Positions 23,881 through 36,807 are shown, counted from the first letter of the stretch. The stretch: DNA of 64,000 nucleotides from Trichosphaerium sp. ATCC 40318 (GCA_038496445.1 JALMLS010000418.1:186001-250000), one strand, 5' to 3'. Notes: generated by a model not told the origin, from the sequence alone. Numbers and translations are program-made.

Positions 23881-24176
23881 AATGATGCAGATCATATTTG
23901 AGTGCACATCAATTCTTCAAACCAAAGCTAGTCACTCATTTGTGTTAACATTGAATTTAATACGACTTTTTGCCTCGTTCAAAAAATTTGTTTTTGGGAC
24001 AACTACAAGGACTGCTAATCGCCGTATCTATCACTCCAAAGGTACCAAAATCTCACACAAACGAAGCTACAGTCATTTCAGCGGCGATTAATACGGTACA
24101 GGTTGGAAATTTCGATCGCATGCGACAAAGCATGTAATACCTCACTATATTTGAAAGAATAAGTAATTCTGGACGT

Positions 24177-26684
24177 ATGTGGGGTTTTATAGTGCCCGAA
24201 ATGCTGTTGCAAATATTCTCTAGCATTGATTACTTGGATAAACGCGCTTGTTTAAGAGTAAATAGGCATTGGGCTAGTATAGTAAGTTTTAACTATATGT
24301 TTAAACATAAAAAGCGGCTAAGCGGTTTTAGGTGCCAGAGACGTGGGAACGCATACACTGCGACGAAATAACGTACCCTATTGGTTTTTATCGTATGCCT
24401 CAGTTTCTGGACAATCTGTTTTTCCATACTCCCAAACTTAAACATATACGGTTCCCTAGCGATAACTTCCCTGATGGCTGGATGGTAAGCCTTTTGGAAG
24501 AAAACAAAACGTTCATGAAAAAAAAATTTGGCTAAAAACCATCGTATCACCTCAACGACGCTCAATTGCAACTTCAACGATACTCACAGAGAACTGCGAG
24601 CGTATTATAATATATTTACATTCAAAAAGCCGTTAATACGTTTAACTTATGAATTCTTTCTTTAGATATTACCTCCTCTACAAGAATACTGTAAAGATTT
24701 AGTTACAATCGATTTTAATAGCCATAAGTGTGCAAGATCTCTTATGGCTTTTCTTGTTGAGCCTCCAAATACTCTACGTCACGTGTATAATATATGCTTA
24801 AATCGCATAACTCTATCAATGGTAGCATCGAATTTGGGAGCTCAATTGAAGGCAAGTTATTGACTTTTTTTTCGGTGAAAGAACTAAAACAAATGGTTTT
24901 TTTTTTTGAAGCTCTCTACGTTCAGAGCACTATGTTTTTGCGCTAGTTTTTTGTTACTGAGTGTTATCTTTTTAACTTATACTCTATTTTAGTCACTTAG
25001 CTTTAAATGGAGCGAGGGTGTTCCTTCATCTAGTGGATCTTTACTATTATCATTCTTAAGTTATTGTCCAAACTTAACATACTTGTCTCTACCTCAGTAT
25101 GATGCACAAACTGACTTTATAGTACTTCTTGTACGATATTTTAACACTATTAGATAGTTTAATACCTAATTTATCCAATTATAGAAGCTCGTACCAAACC
25201 TAGAGACGCTGGAAATACAATCCAACATTCAATACTTGAGATTTTATAGTTTAATCGATTCTGGCTGCCAATTTCCTAATCTAACACGTCTTATTCTCTT
25301 GGCAGCTACAGAGTAAGTTGAATAATATTAAAGAGAGGAGTTTGATCAATCCTCGGTTAACAAAATTATTTTCTACACCTCAGTGTCTATCCTTTCCGAG
25401 CACTGTGATGATTCTTCAAGATTTTTTTTGCTTTTGGAAATTTAATTTATTTTGATCTTAAGTTCCTTCCCTGCTCTGTCTTATGTATTTATAGAATGCA
25501 AGTATCTCCCTCAAAGTTTATGAATGTATTTCCAAACTTGACTCACTTTTCGATGCACACAAGGCAAGTACCTTGTTTGTAAGTAGAACGACTTTTTTTT
25601 TTTGCATTCAATCGTATTTTGGCAATCTAATAAAGTCTTTAGTATGGGTCATGATACAGAGATAGCTTCAAATACTTTACAATCTGTAAACTTTAGTAGG
25701 AGTAGATTTAATTCACTTGATTTAAATTGTCCTAATCTTCAGTTTATTAACATCGACTCTGCTTATGTTTCAAGAATTAATTTTGATTCTACAGCGATAA
25801 AAACAATGCGTTATGCATCTTGTACTGGACTTGGAGACTTATGTTTAACAGAAAGTATAAGGCACGTGTTTTATAATTTACTTTTGAAAAGGCTTTTTTT
25901 GGCACGTGCTAAAGAAGACGTACAAACAAAGATTATCCAAAAACGAAATTGTTTCTTTCTTTTTGACTTACTTTTTCTCTCTTGTAGGCGTCTTGTTATA
26001 ACTGATATGACTGTAAATGAGGATACATTTAAAGCATTAGAAAAGAATACACCTTTATTAGAGTCTCTTGAGGTTCATGATGTTAATAACATTAAAGCAC
26101 CTCAAATAACTCTTAATCGATTACATACTTTGGTACGGGTTCTTTTTTTTTTTGTTCTTTTTTGTTCTTTTGTTATGTTCTGACTTCTTACCATTAGGTA
26201 TTGAGAAACTGTTTTAATTTATATATACTTCTGTTATTCACACCAGCTCTTGAAGTACTCGATGTCCAAAAGAATGGGTTCTTATCAAGTAAGTGACTCA
26301 CTTTAAAACAGAGCTGTTTGTTTTAACAAAAATGTTCAGGTCTTTCAATTGGAAGTTGTTCAGATGACTTGCTCTTAAAGGCACAAGGATCTAATCTTTC
26401 TAATAATTCAGTATGGATGAATAAAGATAGTACTACTCAGAAAGTTCGCGATATTAGTATTGGTAAGATACGTTGGCCTGGGTTTTATCAAATGTGATAG
26501 AAAAAAAAAATAACAATTAAAGCTTCCTGTATTAATAAAACCAGAAAAGAGTCTTCTAAAGACTGACTCAACTCACCCTCACACCATTGACATTAAGTTA
26601 TTATGCAAAAAGTCTTTTATTGATTGTGAAATTACTCGCATTGACAAGCTGGCACGTGATTTGAAAGTCTGTTTTTCTTGTTAA
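24177..26684 (+). CDS. F-box and leucine-rich repeat protein
   Basis: The start ATG at 24177 opens the F-box: VPEMLLQIFSSIDYLDKRACLRVNRHW. Later exons give leucine-rich repeats of the FBXL type: YCPNLTYLSLPQ, VPNLETLEIQSN, FPNLTRLILLAAT, FPNLTHFSMHT, LDLNCPNLQFINID, and a closing TRIDKLARDLKVCFSC before TAA 26682-26684. F-box proteins recruit substrates to SCF (SKP1-cullin-F-box) ubiquitin ligases; the repeats would bind the substrate. The gene has many short introns, three of which start with GC instead of GT (24852, 25564, 25862). It is followed convergently by the oxygenase-ubiquitin gene only 19 bp away. Substrate and closest relative are unknown. Confidence 0.8.
24852..24992 (+). other. 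GC-AG intron in the F-box/LRR gene
   Basis: The exon ends ...TTGAAG and the intron begins GCAAGTTATTG, ending TATTTTAG. The flanking exons join in phase (LK to SLSFKW). This is the classic GC-AG donor AG|GCAAGT. Confidence 0.75.
25564..25642 (+). other. GC-AG intron in the F-box/LRR gene
   Basis: The donor is ACAAG|GCAAGTACC and the acceptor TCTTTAG|T. It joins phase 2 to give HFSMHTSMGHD. A GT donor in phase was not found. Confidence 0.7.
25862..25987 (+). other. GC-AG intron starting GCACGTG in the F-box/LRR gene
   Basis: The donor is ATAAG|GCACGTG and the acceptor CTTGTAG|G. It joins phase 2 to give ESIRRLVITD. The intron contains a second GGCACGTG about 40 bases further on. Confidence 0.7.
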
Positions 26685-26703
26685 GGATTTTTCTATGTTC
26701 TTT

Positions 26704-28342
26704 TTAAAGGCGCAATACTAAGTGAAGTGTTGATTCTTTCTGTATGTTATAATCTTCTAAAGTGCGTTGGCGTTCCAATTGCTTTCCAGCAAATATTAGT
26801 CGTTGCTTATCTGGTGGTATGCCTTTATAAAACCCATCAACAAATCAAAAAGTTTATGTAGAGTGGTACCTTCTTTGTCTTGGATTTTCATCATAACGTT
26901 TTCAATAGTATCAGTGACCTCAACATCAAGTGTTAATGTCTTTCCAGTAAGCGTTTTAACGAATATTTGCATTCCACCAGACAATTTTAGTTCAGGCTGA
27001 CCTCCAGGAACACAAATCTACAAAAACACTTAGACACTTGAAACAAAAAAAATATAACCGCAAAGGTTATTTAACCTACCAAGCCGTTTTCGCGTATGTC
27101 TCCAGAAATTTGATCTGATACACAAATTTCATACCACATTGTAGTTCTCATAGCTTTTGACTTTGAAGCATGCCACCCTGTCTTGATTTTACCGTTGGTA
27201 ATCTACCAGATATAAATTAATACCATTACATATGCAGTACGATTGTTTCAAATATAACGTAATCTCAAAGATACTAACCTCTTCAGCTGTTGCCCCACAC
27301 CAAAGGACAGCACTGTCAAGTGGAGGAGAGAACCAAGTATCAGTATCAGGATCAAGAAGCGTTAAACCGTGTTCTGTTGAAGGAGAATTAGAATGAAATT
27401 GTCTTCTTAAAAACACGTACCTGTTGAACCAAAGCTAATAGCAAACAATCCTGGATCACCTTTGGGCACTCATTAGAAGGGTGAAAGAAGTATTTATTAT
27501 ACGTACCATGTGGTGATACAATAGCTTTCCCTGTACTGTTTTTATTGTACCGAACAATATCAAGCATTCCATAACCAACACGTTTATTTTGTTTATTCTT
27601 ATCCATAAATAGACAAATATTCTTATCATTACCCATCTTCTTTACGCTATTGCATCTAAAAATAGAAGAGCACATCACCTAAAAGAATAGGTTAGAAATG
27701 CAATAGACAACGACGCAACGATAATAAGGCAGCACAAAAAGGTGTAAAAGTGAACCAAAAGAAGAGTTTTGTTTTACCAACAACATAAAATAATAAAAAA
27801 GGTAGTTTGGTTTTCTACCTGTACACGTAGAAACACGTAGCTCATAGTTTTATGAACAGAAAAAGAAAGTCAGGCGAACCTCAGAAAGTCTCGTTACGAA
27901 GTCATCTGTTGCGTCACATAGCTTAGATAGCTTTGTGATGTCGCTAGGTAATTTCATCTATGCAAAGCTATAAATATGAATCAAACTCGTTTCAAACTGC
28001 AATCAAACTAAGGCGAAGGCGCCTGCGAAGTTCTGACACTTTTTCAATAGTTTCGGTTTCTTTTTGTACCTGCTTTGCCATTGGACCTGATAATAGTCTA
28101 AAAGCTTGTCTATCACGCGCTTTCATGTATCCATAACGTGGTGTATGGAAATATCCCTCTTTGTACTCTGTCTCGCGTTTAAAGAACTTTTGGCTATCCT
28201 CAACTACTTCTGCCGCCATTTCCTTCAACTGTGGTGGTAATGACACCAAACTCCATCCTCGTTGCGCCAAATTAGAGTGTAGCGCTTCTAGAGCAGTTTT
28301 ACTTCCGTTTGTAACCTCCGCAAGGTCTATTGATGTGTTCAT
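26704..28342 (-). CDS. 2-oxoglutarate/Fe(II) oxygenase fused to a C-terminal ubiquitin lacking GlyGly
   Basis: Eight exons join in phase: 28342-28070, 27957-27880, 27678-27507, 27459-27421, 27373-27279, 27202-27080, 27017-26870, 26822-26704; about 348 residues. Residues 1-~260 form an isopenicillin-N-synthase-like dioxygenase: N-terminal [15 protein letters not shown], iron ligands His and Asp in [14 protein letters not shown], distal His in [12 protein letters not shown], and an Arg for 2-oxoglutarate in [10 protein letters not shown]. After a short linker ([13 protein letters not shown]) comes ubiquitin: [19 protein letters not shown] through [13 protein letters not shown] to STLHLVLRL, then stop. 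The usual C-terminal Arg-Gly-Gly is absent, so this ubiquitin cannot be cleaved off for conjugation or form the normal isopeptide end. Lys 6, 11, 48 and 63 remain; position 27 is Met. I infer a permanently attached binding or stability module. The oxygenase substrate is unknown. Confidence 0.88.
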
Positions 28343-28549
28343 TGTGCGTTTTAAGTACTATGCGGAAATAACAGGCGTTCACAAGACACTTACTTTCGTT
28401 GAATCGAAAACTGGCTCAAAAAGCTTTAGCTAACACTCAAATTCAAAAATAGATTAAGAAAAACAATCACAAGGCAATATTCTTGCTCGTAGAGAGCTTT
28501 TTGTGATTGAATACGTGACTTGTAATGACTTTTAGCCATAATTCGTAAG

Positions 28550-29311
28550 ATGAGCACAGATGAAAGCACAACAGATTTTGAAAGTAGACCACGCGAAAAT
28601 GAACACAATAGTAGACACAATGAAGGGAGACACTCTCACGGCCCTTTACCTCCACAGGTGAGTGAAATGATATTTTTTTGTAAATCAATCACGTTTTTTT
28701 CTTCCGTTTTTTTTGTTGATCGACTAATGTCTTTTCTAGTTCATTCATTGCACTCAATGTGCATCTTTCAGTGGAAGTGCAGTAACGTCAACGGCCCAGA
28801 CCACTTTAGATATGCTCTCTAAACGTAAAGGAGAGCTCTTACTCCTCTTTGTAATACTTGCAATGTGGTACTTACACGTAGAACACTTGCAGCGATCTTT
28901 CGGTACGCACTTTGCTTTTTTTTTTATTTCTTCAAAAAAGTCATTCTTATCCTATTAGATCTCGCCAAGCATAGAATTACAGACTTAGAAGAGGACAAGG
29001 AACGTCAAACAGAGTTTACAGTAAGCTGTAATACTCTGACAGGCATAGACGCCGATGGTTACAGCGAATACTCAGACAAACAGAAAAAACGGCTGAACAC
29101 TATCTACACTCTATTTAAGCGAGCCTACACTATGGGTATGGTTTCAGATAGCGTATACGACTCGTGCAAGCGTCATAGAATGAGTTGGGTAGCCGCATTC
29201 GAGAAATACAATGAGTGTATCAAAAGAAACGGAGAAAACTGCGAAAGTCATTCGGCTAGAATGGATAGAATAGTTGAAGACATTGAAGAGAAGTGTATGT
29301 TAGTACACTAA
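28550..29311 (+). CDS. single-pass membrane protein of unknown function
   Basis: Three exons, 28550-28657, 28740-28902 and 28959-29311, give 207 residues. The first ~36 residues are polar and acidic/His-rich. A TM segment follows (GELLLLFVILAMWYLHV, about residue 71). The rest is a soluble, charged, helical domain with coiled-coil character (DLAKHRITDLEEDKERQ) and four or five cysteines (VSCNTLTG, DSCKRHRMSW, NECIKRNGENC, EEKCMLVH). With no signal peptide and a single central TM segment it is likely a tail-facing or type II protein of an inner membrane. I do not recognise the family. It diverges from the oxygenase-ubiquitin gene across a 207-bp gap. Confidence 0.65.
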
Positions 29312-29518
29312 AATAAAATCTTCATTTTTGTAATTGTAGAGAGAAATAAAATAGTAAAAAACCAGTATCGCTTAACGGTCAGTACAACATCACGAAAGTC
29401 AGTGTAATCACATTAAAAATGTGAAACTTTTTTATTATCAAAATTCTCAATTCTTTCTTTCTACAAACAGGCAGTACCAATTATGGATTTGTCTTCTTTA
29501 CATTAATAGCAGTTATGT

Positions 29519-30475
29519 CTATTTTGGATGCTGGTACTTTACGCCGTCTAACTCTCTTCTAAACTGAGCAAAATGCTTTGATCCATGACCATGATATACA
29601 GTCCACTTATCATAAGCGTTAATATCAAAGTCTTTCGAATACTCCTTCTTATTATAAACCTTGCTCACACCTTTATCGAAGTCATGATTCTCAATAACAT
29701 GTAATATATTATTAGTAATCTTATCTCCTCCAGGACAACCAGGTTCGATAGAATTTGCATAATCTTGCTTTTTATCAAATACAGCTTGTAGATCTATTAT
29801 TGGAAGCCCACGTGATGAAGCTTCTTGTTTTATAATCCCGTTTATAAACCAAAGGCCAAAACCAGATACTTGTTGCTCCCAGTACTTTTTCTCGAACACA
29901 GGGCTGTACACAGTACAAACCATTAAAGGCTTATTCAAACCGATGAGTCGATCAAGTAAGTCCCCATATTCTTGTCTAAAGGTAGTTCTTATCTCTTGTA
30001 AGGTTGTATAGAGGGAAACTAATACAGTTAGTATGTGTAGTAGATGTCTTGAACCGTTTACGCACAAGGTCCAACTCCTCGAACTGTTAACCTCGCCAAC
30101 GCTTGTAAACCATCGTTTCCACCCGTTGAGAGCACTTTATTATACCGTTAGTAATGTGAATGCATTAATCGAACGTAAAAACACCAAATATCACTGTAAC
30201 CGTACCCAGTACCGTTGAATCGTCTGGAATTGTTTGAAATTGTATTTCTGACACTCTACGCGTTGTGGCTCCATCTACTGCCGCCAGAGAAACATCCCAG
30301 CCTATTTGTGTTATAAACAACCCACGGCGAATGAATTACCTCGTTTTTCTATTTTTGCAGCAAGTTGCTCTGTTACGCAAGGGTTGGCTCTCGTGTAGTT
30401 CTTGTTATCGAGGATACTATCCCCTATCAAGCAAATATGATGTTTGGTATCGCTGTTAGCCGTTGTAGTTTCCAT
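29519..30475 (-). CDS. SGNH/GDSL-family hydrolase
   Basis: Four exons, 30475-30340, 30301-30206, 30134-30066 and 30018-29519, join in phase (about 266 residues). Block I with the nucleophile Ser is CLIGDSILDN. GWDVSLAAVDGATTR follows, then block III TGGNDGLQALA, with Gly and Asn of the oxyanion hole. The late block reads SIEPGCPGGDKITNNI, the pattern seen in bacterial-type GDSL esterases whose terminal block is EPS..GG.K. It is a predicted esterase or lipase, probably cytosolic since no signal peptide is seen from the chosen start METTTANSDTK. Upstream in-frame ATGs at 30505 and 30562 could extend it. The residue triad is intact except that the block-V His is not placed with certainty. The substrate is unknown. 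Confidence 0.8.
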
Positions 30476-30995
30476 GTTTGTGGATTGTTTGTGAAAATAA
30501 GACATCAACTTGTTCTTCTTTTCAATGAACAGAAAGCCAATGTGACGTGTACTAAGAGTCACTTATTATGCTAACAACGCGGTAAAGAAGATGCCAAGTG
30601 CCACATTCATGTCTATGCGACTCTTGTACTACACAGTGTCAAGCTGTACTCGTTAAATCAATTCAATGATTCATACAAGGAAAGAAATCATTGAATGGAC
30701 TTACCTACATACGTAGCTTTCGACATAGATACGCTAGGATATATGTCTCGTAATACCAATAGTAATTAACGAAGTGAACTGAGATAGTAGGCTAACAGTA
30801 TTTTTTCGAAAGTAAAATTTGGGCCCTTTTGATAAATCACTGGCTTAGTAATTTTATTGAAGACGAAACTTGTAACGTGAACCAAAAAAAAGTGCCTTAT
30901 TGGTTGATGCTTAAAAGATAATTTATTTTCAAACATTTGAAACAAATAATATGTATGAATAGCTACTAAATATCATACACCCGAATGGTTAGCGC
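30476..30995. other. spacer upstream of the SGNH gene, downstream of IDH
   Basis: No convincing coding exon. It contains a perfect inverted repeat at 30661-30696 and AT-rich sequence leading to the IDH stop at 30996-30998 (minus). The part next to 30475 must hold the SGNH promoter. Confidence 0.4.
30661..30696. repeat. perfect 11-bp inverted repeat
   Basis: ATTCAATGATT (30661-30671) is mirrored by AATCATTGAAT (30686-30696) across a 14-base spacer. It may form a hairpin or be a protein-binding dyad. It lies between two minus-strand genes. Confidence 0.55.
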
Positions 30996-33325
30996 TTATA
31001 CATCAGCCATTCCCTTTTCCAAGTATACACGAATCTTCTCAAGGTAATCTTGAGTGTTCAAGTAGTCACCAGGTTTAACACTAGAGAGTTAATTAACACT
31101 CAAAAAAAACTGCAACAATAGAACAAATGACTTACTTCTTAATGTTTCCTTTGATGCACAAAGCCAAGTCCTTGGTCATGAAACCATCTTCTACAGTAGC
31201 AATGCAAGCTCTTTCTAAAGCTTCGGCATATTTTCCCAAACGGTCATTTCCATCAAGCTTAGCTCTGTGAGCCAAACCACGCGTCCAAGCGAAAATAGAA
31301 GCAATTGGATTAGTGGAAGTTTCTTTACCCTTTAAAACAAGTAAGTACACGCCGTATGAGCATTGGTCTTTACCTGTTGGTGTTGACGGTAATGACGTGT
31401 TACAGTACCATGAGCAGCCTCAGCTTCTACGGTCTTACCATCAGGAGCCATAAGTACAGAGGTCATCAAACCAAGAGAACCATAACCTAGCAATAAATTT
31501 AAAAAACGGAAAGATCAAAAGAAATATATTGACCAACATTTGGCTTGTTGTTGCTTACCTTGCGCTACCATATCAGATTGAACATCTCCATCATAGTTCT
31601 TGCAAGCCCATACGAAACCTCCATCATTTTTGATGGCTTGGGCGACCATATCGTCGATCAAACGATGTTCATACCAAATACCTTAAACCACGTGTCAATT
31701 AAATCTTACACTATCAAACAAGCGAAAAAGACTTCGAACTTTGCGTGTCAAATTATTTTACGAAAAAAATGCCCACGTGATAAAATTTGAGATTCAAAAA
31801 AAGGCGTACCCTTTGCTTCATACTTCTCTTTGTACTCATTGTCGTACATTTCTTGAAACAAGTCCTTGAAGCGTCCGTCGTACTTTTTCAAGATTGTATT
31901 CTTCGTAGTCATGTACGTAGGCCATCCTTTAGCAAGACCGTACTCCAATGAAGCTTTTGCGAAGTCTTTAATGGACTATATCACAAAGAAATGAGTTCAC
32001 TAGTGCGAGGAAAAATTTTCGCAAAAAATGAAATATTTCTAGCTTCGCACCTCGTCTGTGTTGTACATAGCCATACCAACACCTCCACCATTCTTAAACT
32101 CAAACACAGTGCGTGAATCAGCTTCGCCACCCTCAGGAGTAAAGCGTAATTCAAGTTTTCCTGGGCCAGGGACGACCATGTCTTGGCATTTGTACTAACA
32201 AGCAATGTAAGCGTTTATAAGCGCTAAAACTTTGCGTACTTGGTCACCGTATGCATGCCTACCAATAGCGATAGGTTTTGTCCATGAAGGAACGAGTCTA
32301 GGGATGTTCGAGCACATAATAGGTTCACGAAAGACTACACCGCCCAAAATAGCACGAATGGTACCATTAGGGGAGCGCCACATCTCCTTTAGTTTGAATT
32401 CTAAAACACATCGTCAGAGACAAAGTTATTTTTTTCAATCAGCAAAAAATTTCGAATGTTTATGCCAAAAAAGATGCTTCGAATGCGCGTCATTACCTTC
32501 TACGCGTGCCTCATCAGGTGTAATCGTAGCACATTTAATGCCTACATTGTATTTTTTTACAGCCTTTCGTAGTGTTAGATACCACGTGGGTAGAGAATAA
32601 AGTGCGAGAAAGCGAAAAAAAGAAAAAGAAAAAAAAGCACAATTTCACTAACAGGGAAGACGTTCCCAAACTTCTTTGTCGCGCTTTAGCGTTTAAAATA
32701 ATACCTCAGCAGCATCAATGGTGACTTGGTCATTTGTTTGGTCTCTGTATTCCAAACCCAAGTCGTAGTACTTACAATCAAGGTCTACGTATGGTAGGAC
32801 AAGCTACAAGTAGTTAAGCACTGATATGAAGCCGAAGTATTTCTTTCGTACTTTATCTTTGATAAAGTGCCAGATTATTCTATTGACAAAAATCAATCTT
32901 CAAGACGTTGTTAAATAACCGTACCTAGTCATTTCATCACCGTCCATTTCAACGACTGGGTTTGCGACCTAAACTTCCGTTACAAATTCGGTTGATACTT
33001 GTCTACACTTTGAAATACAGCACGCAACAGAAAACGTGCTGGGGAAAGCGCTTCGACAAAACTTTTTTGCTGAACACTTGTTGGCCTACTCTACGAGTGT
33101 ATAGAGGCCGCCTCACTAAAAAAAAGGACGTTGACGATTTTAAATCGTAACAGTTCTAAAACGGCTGAAATGATTCGTTTTAAACGCAACAATGTCGTTT
33201 ACCTTAATTTTGTCTCTACGAAGGCTCTGAGATGTACTGAAGTTGGCTTGAGCATGTTTTGTTTGTACCGACGCGGTAGTTGCAGCGCGGACAAATTTTG
33301 AACCTTGAAGTGAACGAGCAAGCAT
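30996..33325 (-). CDS. IDH2: NADP-dependent isocitrate dehydrogenase, mitochondrial
   Basis: This catalyses oxidative decarboxylation of isocitrate to 2-oxoglutarate with NADP. The product starts with a mitochondrial presequence ([20 protein letters not shown]). The eukaryotic IDH1/2 core follows: [135 protein letters not shown] and the end [15 protein letters not shown]. Substrate-binding (S-N-G in RSPNGT, Arg in FREP) and NADP-site residues are in place. About ten short introns interrupt it; the presequence exon is 33325-33203 and the second exon 32968-32925. It diverges from TSR1 across 131 bp. Very secure. Confidence 0.96.
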
Positions 33326-33456
33326 GGTTATCTATCAAACAAGTGGTTTTAAATAAATTGGAGGATAAAACGTTAAGCGAGCGTTTTCTCAACTTATTGC
33401 TTGGCTGTCGAGAGAAATTACACTGATTTTTGTAACTTTGCTTGTTCGTTGGCATA
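33326..33456. promoter_or_regulatory. divergent promoter IDH / TSR1
   Basis: 131 bp separate the IDH ATG (minus, 33325) and the TSR1 ATG (plus, 33457). No named element is evident. Confidence 0.5.
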
Positions 33457-36400
33457 ATGGAAACCCATAGGCCCACATTAAAGCATGTGCATAAGACGCA
33501 CAAGACAAAGGGCAGAATACCGTCTAAAGGGAACTTAAAAAATGCTATGTCTGGGAGAGTACAAAGAAAGCCAATAAAGTCATCTACATACGTAGACCAG
33601 CGAAAATGTGACAGAAAACACCAACGCAAGCAATGGCGTGAATCAAAACGCTTACAATATTTGGAGAAAAGACGTGGAAATGGTGGTTACGACACCCCAC
33701 CTATATTGGCGGTACATAGCAATTGCCAATTACACTTTCTCTAATTTTTGAAGGTAATGATTGCAATTGACGATCAAGTCAATATGGACGCCGCATTTGA
33801 CCTGGTATGCAAGCAACACAACATTCCTACGCCTCAAGGCGCTGGTCCTGCCACCTTTTAGTACGTACTTCTAAAACTGTAACCTAAGCATCATTACGCT
33901 CTAATTTACGCGTTTTTAAGCTCTGAAAAATGGAAATCGCGCATGGCACTATATAAAACATCAACTGGCCGTGGAGACGTTTTGAGTACTCTAGATATAG
34001 CAAAGGTGCGGCTCAGACCGTTATTATTAACTTCTAATGATGACAGGTTGCCGACATTTTGTTATGTTGCTTCCATGTCAATGGAGGAGGCTTTTCAGAC
34101 CCTATTGGAGAAACTGTACTCACTGCCATTATGGGACAAGGACAACCATCAGTTATGGGATTACTCCAAGCACGTCCTTTGATATTTATTGGTTAGCCTA
34201 ACAAACGGAAACAGGGACTCGCTGATGTTCCTCAAAAGCGTCGTGGTAAAGCCAAAACAACTTGTAGAAATAACTTCGTCGCTCAGTTCGCTTCCGATCC
34301 GCGTATGGTTCCTGTGGATAACCTCAAAGACGCAGAACAGGTACAACAATAATCTAGTTCTAATCGAATCTACAATTTTTTTTTACTGCGCTTTAAATGT
34401 TTTCAATTGAGTTAACTGTTATATAATGCTAATCTCTTATATAGTTAGCGCGTTTTATATCAACTCAATCACTCAAAGTAATTCACTGGAGGGAGAATAG
34501 ACCATACCTTTTGGCAGAAAAAATGACAATGATAGATAACGGACAAAATAACGGCTTTGGCACTTTAAAAGTTGAAGGATACCTTCGTGGTAATGCCATG
34601 AGTCCAAACCGCATATTTAGCATCCCTGGCGTCGGTGACTTTCAAGTACAACAGGTAAGCAGCACTAGAAGTTCAAGAACAACGAACGCAGAGAATTCAA
34701 CTTTATCCGAGAGATTTTTGCCAAACTGGTTTTGTTGCTAACTGTTTTGTGTCTAGATTGGGTTACCTCCTGATCCAAATGCTAAAGCACCAAAGACTAA
34801 AGGCGCAATGGATATTGATAATAGCGAAGAAAGAATTGTAGCACATCCAGACGATGATTGTGATCCTCTTGACAGATTATGTGAAGTTGATCCTTTTGCT
34901 CAAGAACAAACATGGCCTACAGCTGCTGATCATGCTTTTGCTGAAGAAAATGTTGTTCAGCAAAAAGTTAAAGTACCAGAAGGAACATCAGAGTACCAAG
35001 CATCATGGTAAGTAGTCATTTCCATCGACAGCATTTATCTTTTTTTTTCTGCTTTTTGTAAGAAACATTCAAAGAATTTTGTTTTTCTTTTCGTGCTACA
35101 CTTTTTCTATTAGATTTTAATTCAATTATTACAGGTATTTTAATGAAGAGGAAATGGAGCAAGATGAAGCGTCAAATGATAATAATGAAGATGACGATGA
35201 TTTAGCTAAATTTCTAGAAGATGGTGAAAAAAATTTCGATCCAAGTACGTCTTTTTTTTTGCACATTATTCTAAGCTTTCGATGTTCTACACGCGATTTT
35301 GTATACCGCTGTTATTGCTGAATTATATTGTGTCGATATTAACATTGTTTTTCAAGACTGGGAAGCAGAGTCTACAGGCATGTCAACTGTTGGAGGAGAT
35401 GAAGATATGGAACTTGATGATGACTATGATGTCGCTATTAAAGACGATCTTACTTATCCTGATGAGATTGAGCTTCATCCTGATGTACAAGCACGTGTAC
35501 GACTACAGAAATACAGAGGATTAGCGTCATTCAGGTAAGAAGTTTTATCTCAATCGAATTTTCGTCAAAATTGTTGGCAAGATGTTTGTTAAGCTTTTTT
35601 TGACCTTTTTCTTTAGGACAAGTCCGTGGGATGTAAATGAAAACTTGCCTCAAGATTATGCAAAAATATTCAGATTTAGTAATTGGGCACGTGCTAAGCG
35701 AAATGCTTTAGATGAAGAGAACCCTGTACGTACTTAAAAACCAGATTATCGCGTCGAAAACTTTTTTTTGACTAAAACTGTTTTTCAGATAATGCCTGGA
35801 CAATGGGTTGCAGTGTACCTAAAGGATGTCCAACACGACTTTCTATCTACTTTAGAACAACATAAACCAATAGTATTGGGTGGTCACCTAAGGTATGGCA
35901 AAGAAGCATTTATGCATAGCAAGAAAGAAATGATAACTTTTTGAAGAAATGTCCTAACTTTCTTTAAATAGGCACGAAAATAAAGTATCCGTTGTAAACA
36001 TAGCCCTACGCCGTTACACGCACTTTGAAGGACCAATTAAAGCCAAAGTACGTCACTGTCTCCACAAAAACAAGCTTTTATTTATTTTGAAAAACCAAAA
36101 CAAGAACGAAAGCTTTGTGACCGTAGAATGGCAGTTGATCTACTGTTCTTGTTTTTTTCTTATATTTATAGTTATTTCTAATTTTATTCTAGGAACGTAT
36201 GTTATTTTCAGTTGGTTGGCGTCGATTTTATGGATACCCAATTCTATCAGATAATTCAAGAAATGGATCAAAATTCAAGATGGAGAGATTTTTCCATTCA
36301 GGTCAATCAGTTGTTGCTTCTATCTATGCACCTATTGTTATGCCTCCTATGACTACTCTAGTATTCAAAGAGTTGGATTCTGGACTTATTTTAGTTGCAC

Positions 36401-36807
36401 ATGGAGGTGTTCTTGATTGCAATCCAAATAGATTAGTCATCAAAAAGGTTATTCTATCTGGTCAACTCATTAAAGTCAACGCCAATAGAGGTGTTATTAG
36501 AAGAATGTTTTTTACACCTGAGGATGTAAGGTGGTTTAAACCTGTTGAGTTATGGACTAAGTATGGACGTACTGGTATGATAAAGGAAGCTGTTGGACAA
36601 CAAGGAAGATTTAAGGTAAAAACGGACTTTCACATAAAAAAAGTTGTTGATTTTTTTCTTTTTCTTTAGGCTGTCTTTAATGATACCTTGACGTTCCAAG
36701 ATACTATTTGTATGAGCTTATACAAACGTATATTCCCAAAATGGTCCGATTTGACCGATGCCAAGAAACCAGGTGATGAAGGTGATAAGGAATACTTGAG
36801 GCTATAA
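33457..36807 (+). CDS. TSR1: pre-rRNA-processing protein TSR1
   Basis: TSR1 is a BMS1-like, GTPase-fold factor that binds late pre-40S subunits and is needed for 18S rRNA maturation. The N-terminus has the typical basic start ([19 protein letters not shown], then [14 protein letters not shown]). A G-domain-like part follows ([30 protein letters not shown]) and [13 protein letters not shown]. The acidic middle ([27 protein letters not shown]) leads to [19 protein letters not shown]. The C-terminal domain reads [62 protein letters not shown] and [26 protein letters not shown] is at 36805-36807. About a dozen introns. The start is ATG 33457, with no upstream ATG in frame. Secure. Confidence 0.95.

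Noticed and set aside
28161-28433. Plus-strand open frame opposite the oxygenase first exon
   Set aside because: Overlaps the conserved N-terminus of the oxygenase on the other strand and has no motif.
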